A stretch of DNA of 64,000 bases from Agathobacter sp. (lineage in GTDB: Bacteria; Bacillota; Clostridia; Lachnospirales; Lachnospiraceae): the NCBI GenBank assembly GCA_022769125.1, contig JALEKN010000062.1, positions 1-64,000 of the forward strand, given 5' to 3'. Positions 60,587 to 64,000 of this stretch are shown here, piece by piece (the first letter of the stretch is position 1; each line of letters starts with the position of its first letter). The notes under the pieces were generated by a model. The model made no database searches, had not been told where the DNA came from, and saw only the letters and a list, made by a program, of their open reading frames with translations. The translations under genes were made by a program, and so were the position numbers.

Positions 60587-61114
60587 ATGGGAAACAAGGC
60601 TGATAAACAAGACGAATATTGGGACATATATGACAGCAACAAGAAGAGAACCGGGCGTACCATGAAGCGCAACGACTGGATCTTAAAGGATGGAGAGTAC
60701 CATCTGTCTGTGCTTGGTGTGATCCGCAGAAGCGACGGCAGATTCCTGATCACACAGCGCGTCATGACGAAGTCGTGGGCACCGGGCTGGTGGGAAGTGT
60801 CCGGAGGCGGTGTCCAGGCGGGCGAGGAGTCCTTTGAGGCAGTCTGCCGTGAGGTAAAGGAAGAGACTGGACTTGATGTCACAAACGCAAAGGGCGGGCT
60901 TGTGTATACTTACCACAGAGAGAATCCGGGCGAGGGTGACAATTATTTTGTGGATGTATATCGGTTTGACATGGATTTTACGGAGGCGGATGTCAATATC
61001 CAGAAGGAGGAGGCGCTTTCCTTCCGTATCGCCACGCTCGATGAGATCAAAGAATTAGCCTCGCAGGGTATTTTCCTGCATTATGACAGTATTAAGCAGG
61101 TATTTGAGGATTAG
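60587..61114 (+). CDS. Nudix hydrolase (IDI-like)
   Basis: 175 aa. Nudix box GGGVQAGEESFEAVCREVKE-ETGL is intact (GX5EX7REVXEEXGL). The N-terminal EYWDIYDSNKKRTGRTMKRN resembles YfcD/isopentenyl-diphosphate-isomerase-like Nudix proteins. It hydrolyses an unknown nucleoside-diphosphate derivative. AGGGG is 13 nt before the ATG, a rather long spacing. DUF4250 follows 12 nt later. Confidence 0.9.
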   Translation: MGNKADKQDEYWDIYDSNKKRTGRTMKRNDWILKDGEYHLSVLGVIRRSDGRFLITQRVMTKSWAPGWWEVSGGGVQAGEESFEAVCREVKEETGLDVTNAKGGLVYTYHRENPGEGDNYFVDVYRFDMDFTEADVNIQKEEALSFRIATLDEIKELASQGIFLHYDSIKQVFED

Positions 61115-61126
61115 GAGGAAGAAGCG

Positions 61127-61303
61127 ATGAATTTACCGAAAGATCCGGTTATGCTGCTTAGTGCAGTTAATATGCAGTTGCGGGATCATTATCCTTCATT
61201 GGATGAACTTGCAAAAGCATATATGATTGATGCACAGGAGATCGTTGAGAAGCTGGCTGCGATCAATTATGTGTATGATGAAAAGACAAATCAGTTTCGT
61301 TAA
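61127..61303 (+). CDS. DUF4250 small protein
   Basis: 58 aa, too short for the ORF track. It begins NLPKDPVMLLSAVNMQLRD and continues YPSLDELAKAYMIDAQEIVE. This matches the DUF4250 family, widespread in clostridia, of unknown function and possibly a small helical DNA-binding or adaptor protein. AGGAGG lies 7 nt before ATG 61127. It sits in a tight operon-like run with the Nudix and the following hypothetical gene. Confidence 0.85.
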   Translation: MNLPKDPVMLLSAVNMQLRDHYPSLDELAKAYMIDAQEIVEKLAAINYVYDEKTNQFR

Positions 61304-61316
61304 TGGAGAGTAAGAC

Positions 61317-61781
61317 ATGGCAGAAGAAAAAGACTGGCTGGACGATGATAATCTGGATGAAGTATTTGATGAAGGTCCGGGTATCGACCAGAATGTATTC
61401 AATACTTTTTTTAAAGAAAATTACTGTGAGGTTGAGTATTCCAACGTGCGCAACGATTTTTTAGAGATTGCGGAGCGTGGCATGGAAGAATTATTTACGG
61501 ACAACACGGATTTTTCCAAGCTCACCCGCAAGAATTTTATTCTATATCTGCGCAGTGAGACATATTGTGAATTTGAGGCAGTCGTTGAGGAGGCGTTTGA
61601 TTCCATCAACCCGGAGATCGCGGATGCTGTCATGGATGTCAGCACCACGATGGAGAAGGAGGATGAGATCACGGAGGTGTACTGGGAGACCTGCCATAAG
61701 CTGTTAAACGATTTCCTTGGAATGCTCTACGAGGAGAAGCTCCGTGGGGACATTCCTTCTGACACGGGAAGCGCCCATTGA
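61317..61781 (+). CDS. Acidic helical protein of unknown function
   Basis: 154 aa, strongly acidic (starts AEEKDWLDDDNLDEVFDEG). Helical body with NVRNDFLEIAERGMEELFTD and TRKNFILYLRSETYCEFEA. No signal peptide or membrane segment. Family not recognised. It starts 13 nt after DUF4250, with GGAGAG upstream. Its stop codon lies in a 19-bp tandem duplication. Confidence 0.7.
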   Translation: MAEEKDWLDDDNLDEVFDEGPGIDQNVFNTFFKENYCEVEYSNVRNDFLEIAERGMEELFTDNTDFSKLTRKNFILYLRSETYCEFEAVVEEAFDSINPEIADAVMDVSTTMEKEDEITEVYWETCHKLLNDFLGMLYEEKLRGDIPSDTGSAH

Positions 61782-61803
61782 CACAAGGAGCGCCCATTGG
61801 CAC
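61770..61803 (+). repeat. 19-bp tandem duplication at a gene end
   Basis: AGCGCCCATTGACAC (61770) is repeated as AGCGCCCATTGGCAC (61789), 19 bp apart. The first copy contains the TGA stop of the hypothetical gene; in the second it is TGG. Confidence 0.75.
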
Positions 61804-61825
61804 GAGAAGAAAGGAGTCTTTATAT

Positions 61826-62002
61826 ATGCAGACAAATTGTGATTTTTGTGCATATAACGAATATGATGAGGAGGACGAGGCATATTATTGTTCCGTTAAT
61901 ATGGATGAGGATGATATGGTTCGTTTTATGCAGAGCAGCTATAAGAGCTGCCCATATTATAAATCAGGGGATGAGTATAAGGTGGTACGCCACCAGATGT
62001 AG
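61826..62002 (+). CDS. DUF6472-like small cysteine-rich protein
   Basis: 58 aa starting QTNCDFCAYNEYDEEDE, with YYCSVNMDEDDMVRFMQ and CPYYKSGDEYKVVRHQ. The CxxC...C...C pattern suggests a small metal site. It looks like the Lachnospiraceae DUF6472 group; function unknown. ATG 61826 with AAAGGAG 9 nt upstream replaces the ORF-track start at 61778. Followed after 8 nt by the MATE gene. Confidence 0.8.
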   Translation: MQTNCDFCAYNEYDEEDEAYYCSVNMDEDDMVRFMQSSYKSCPYYKSGDEYKVVRHQM

Positions 62003-62010
62003 GGGACAAT

Positions 62011-63390
62011 ATGAAACAATTAATACAAAAGAAGATGAATGAAGAGGCGATGTCGTTTTATCGCGCGCTCATTGCGATCGTCCTTCCAATCGCGATACAG
62101 AATTTTATCACATCCGCAGTCGGATCTGCGGATGTTTTGATGTTGGGCTATGTCGGACAATCGGAGCTTTCGGCGGTCTCTCTGGCGAACCAGTATCAGT
62201 TTATCCTATCGGGCTTTTTCTTCGGAATCAGCTCGGGAATTACCATAATGGGTTCCCAATATTGGGGGAAAAAGGATACAAGAGCCGTTCAGGCAATCAT
62301 GGGAATTGCATTAAAGATCAGCCTTGTTGTCTGCGCGGTCGTTGCACTTGCGGCGCTTTTATTCCCAAGACAGCTAATGCTCATATATACGAACGATATG
62401 GAATTGGTTGAGATCGGAGTCGGATATCTTCGAATCACGGCGGTTGCGTATTTGTTTTCCGGCATCTCGCAGGTATATTTAAGCACGCTGCGCGCAATGG
62501 AACGTGCGAAGCTGTCAACGATCATAAGCGGCACGGCACTTTTTATAAACATCGCATTGAACGCGACCTTTATCTTTGGACTGTTCGGCGCGCCGAAACT
62601 GGGAGTGATTGGTGTTGCAATGGCAACCTCGTTCTCGCGTATTGTGGAGGTGGCTCTCTGCCTGATCGATTACAGCCGTGGAAAATTTATGAAGCCGGAT
62701 CTTAAGGTCGTATTCGGACATCATAAGGAGCTGTTTCAGGATTATCTGAAATATTCCATTCCGGCGTTGTTAAACGATCTGTCGTGGACGGTGGCTTTTT
62801 CAAGTTATTCCATTATCATGGGACACCTGAACGCGGACGTGGTAGCAGCCAATTCGGTAGTTACGACCGTCCGTGACCTGTGTACGATCCTGTGCTATGG
62901 TCTGTCATCCGGTGGTTCTGTTGTGCTCGGTATTCAGATTGGCGAGGGGAAAATGGAAGAAACAAAGCGGAATGCTTCACGTCTTTGCAAAGTGACATTT
63001 CTATGTGGAATACTTACTGGTGTTATCGTAATTGCGATCCGTCCGCTGGTTTTCCTTTGCTTTACACTCACGGAGCGTGCATACGGCTATCTGAATTTTA
63101 TGATGTGGATCAGTGGATATTATGTCATTGGTCAGGTTATGAATACGGTGCTGATCGCTGGAGTATTCCGCGCGGGCGGAGATTCAAAGTTCGGTTTTAT
63201 CTGTGATACGATCACGATGTGGTGCATCAGCGTACCACTCGGATTTTTGAGCGCCTTCGTGCTCAAACTGCCGCCGATGGCAGTCTACTTTATCCTCTGT
63301 CTGGATGAGTTCTGGAAGATCCCGGTGGTGTACAAGCATTACAAGGGATATAAGTGGCTGAACAACATTACGAGGGAAAATGCAGCATAA
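62011..63390 (+). CDS. MATE-family efflux transporter, copy 2
   Basis: 459 aa, twelve transmembrane segments. TM1 region IVLPIAIQNFITSAVGSADV, then FFFGISSGITIMGSQYWGKK, and the second half starts with LNDLSWTVAFSSYSIIMGHL. Clearly distinct in sequence from copy 1 at 41488, so not a recent duplicate. Substrate unknown. AGGGG lies 8 nt before ATG 62011. Confidence 0.93.
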   Translation: MKQLIQKKMNEEAMSFYRALIAIVLPIAIQNFITSAVGSADVLMLGYVGQSELSAVSLANQYQFILSGFFFGISSGITIMGSQYWGKKDTRAVQAIMGIALKISLVVCAVVALAALLFPRQLMLIYTNDMELVEIGVGYLRITAVAYLFSGISQVYLSTLRAMERAKLSTIISGTALFINIALNATFIFGLFGAPKLGVIGVAMATSFSRIVEVALCLIDYSRGKFMKPDLKVVFGHHKELFQDYLKYSIPALLNDLSWTVAFSSYSIIMGHLNADVVAANSVVTTVRDLCTILCYGLSSGGSVVLGIQIGEGKMEETKRNASRLCKVTFLCGILTGVIVIAIRPLVFLCFTLTERAYGYLNFMMWISGYYVIGQVMNTVLIAGVFRAGGDSKFGFICDTITMWCISVPLGFLSAFVLKLPPMAVYFILCLDEFWKIPVVYKHYKGYKWLNNITRENAA

Positions 63391-63408
63391 AGAGAGGAGC
63401 GGCATGTC

Positions 63409-63879
63409 ATGAAGCTTACAACATTATGTTATATCGAGACGGACGATAAGTATCTGATGCTCCATCGCGTGAAAAAGAAAAACGATCTGAACCATGATAA
63501 GTGGGTAGGAGTCGGCGGCAAGTTCGAGGGTGAGGAGACACCGGAGGAATGCCTGCTGCGCGAGGTCTGGGAGGAGACCGGGCTTACACTCACGAAGTAT
63601 CGCTTCCGTGGGATTGTCACATTCCTGTCGGATGAGTGGGAAGGCGAGTACATGCATCTGTACACCGCAACGGAATACACCGGCGAGCTGACTGACTGCA
63701 ATGAGGGGACGCTGGAATGGGTGCCAAAATCTGAAATCTATAAGCTTCCGATGTGGGAGGGCGACAAAGTGTTCTTTGACCTGCTGGATGAGGATGTGCC
63801 GTTCTTCTCCTTGAAACTCCGCTATGAGGGGGACAAGCTGGTGGAGACGGATGTGTGCCGGTACGGTATGGGAAAATAA
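63409..63879 (+). CDS. Nudix hydrolase (MutT/8-oxo-dGTPase-like)
   Basis: 156 aa. N-terminal TTLCYIETDDKYLMLHRVKK, Nudix box GGKFEGEETPEECLLREVWE-ETGL, then FLSDEWEGEYMHLYTATEY. This resembles clostridial 8-oxo-dGTP diphosphatases that cleanse oxidised nucleotides, though other substrates are possible. GAGAGGAG precedes the ATG. The 121 bp after its stop codon, up to the window end, show nothing I can support. Confidence 0.9.
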   Translation: MKLTTLCYIETDDKYLMLHRVKKKNDLNHDKWVGVGGKFEGEETPEECLLREVWEETGLTLTKYRFRGIVTFLSDEWEGEYMHLYTATEYTGELTDCNEGTLEWVPKSEIYKLPMWEGDKVFFDLLDEDVPFFSLKLRYEGDKLVETDVCRYGMGK

Positions 63880-64000
63880 AATCTGCTGCACTATGAATAT
63901 GGGCTATGAAGTAATATTTGTTGGACTCTTTCAATACGGAAACGGCACTCAAACGGAATTTCGACGCTTACTTTAATCGGAGTGAATTGTGCCCCTCTTT

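Noticed and set aside
63880-64000. Start of another gene at the right edge
   Set aside because: Short open frames exist but no ribosome site or recognisable protein.

Overview
The window is a chromosomal segment of a Lachnospiraceae-type Firmicute (Bacillota). The support is the mix of genes rather than any one marker: AsnA, pst/phoU/phoPR, MgtE, several YkgJ, DUF4250 and DUF6472-like small proteins, a PadR/HAAS/DUF4097 operon, ABC-F proteins, GGAGG ribosome sites, TTGACA/TATAAT promoters and tRNA genes without encoded CCA. No prophage, CRISPR array or rRNA is visible. The only mobile-element trace is the 3' end of a group II intron at the left edge.

Layout. 1-117 is the intron end, just past the 3' end of asnA. 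0.1-9.6 kb holds asnA and an EamA permease on the minus strand, then a plus-strand run: cardiolipin synthase, a BrkB-family protein, an AGCS symporter, a glycosyltransferase, two tandem HypB-like GTPases and a methyltransferase. 9.6-14.9 kb holds a glycogen-debranching-type enzyme, an XRE regulator, a short-chain dehydrogenase, tRNA-Pro and a secreted unknown protein. 14.9-20.6 kb is a minus-strand surface module: a beta-helix lipoprotein, a DUF4956 membrane protein and a VTC-type protein, next to a two-component system. One near-identical motif lies upstream of both transcription units.

20.6-25.5 kb has mgtE behind an unusual leader (28-codon ORF, candidate antiterminator, terminator), a CapA-type protein, a HAD phosphatase, and a small membrane protein overlapping a small alarmone synthetase. 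25.5-33.9 kb is a phosphate block: pstSCAB-phoU, a Na/Pi cotransporter, and phoPR. The promoters of pstS, the Na/Pi cotransporter and the alarmone synthetase unit share a Pho-box-like array with identical spacing.

34-54 kb is mostly housekeeping and accessory genes: GNAT, DUF4422, DUF815 ATPase, two ABC-F paralogues, HPF, tRNA-Glu, MATE exporter, L,D-transpeptidase, citrate synthase, thioesterase, histidine phosphatase, a three-gene GlpA-like oxidoreductase operon with a leader terminator, endonuclease III and an HD-GYP protein. 55-64 kb holds a YkgJ protein, the PadR operon with operator-like palindromes, an SLC13/ArsB-like permease, a WYL regulator, two Nudix hydrolases, small Lachnospiraceae-type proteins and a second MATE exporter.

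The most notable features are regulatory: the mgtE leader, the three identical Pho arrays, the shared two-component operator, and a gene-free stretch at 41.0-41.5 kb that may encode a small RNA. All functions are inferred from reading the translated proteins; no database search was run.
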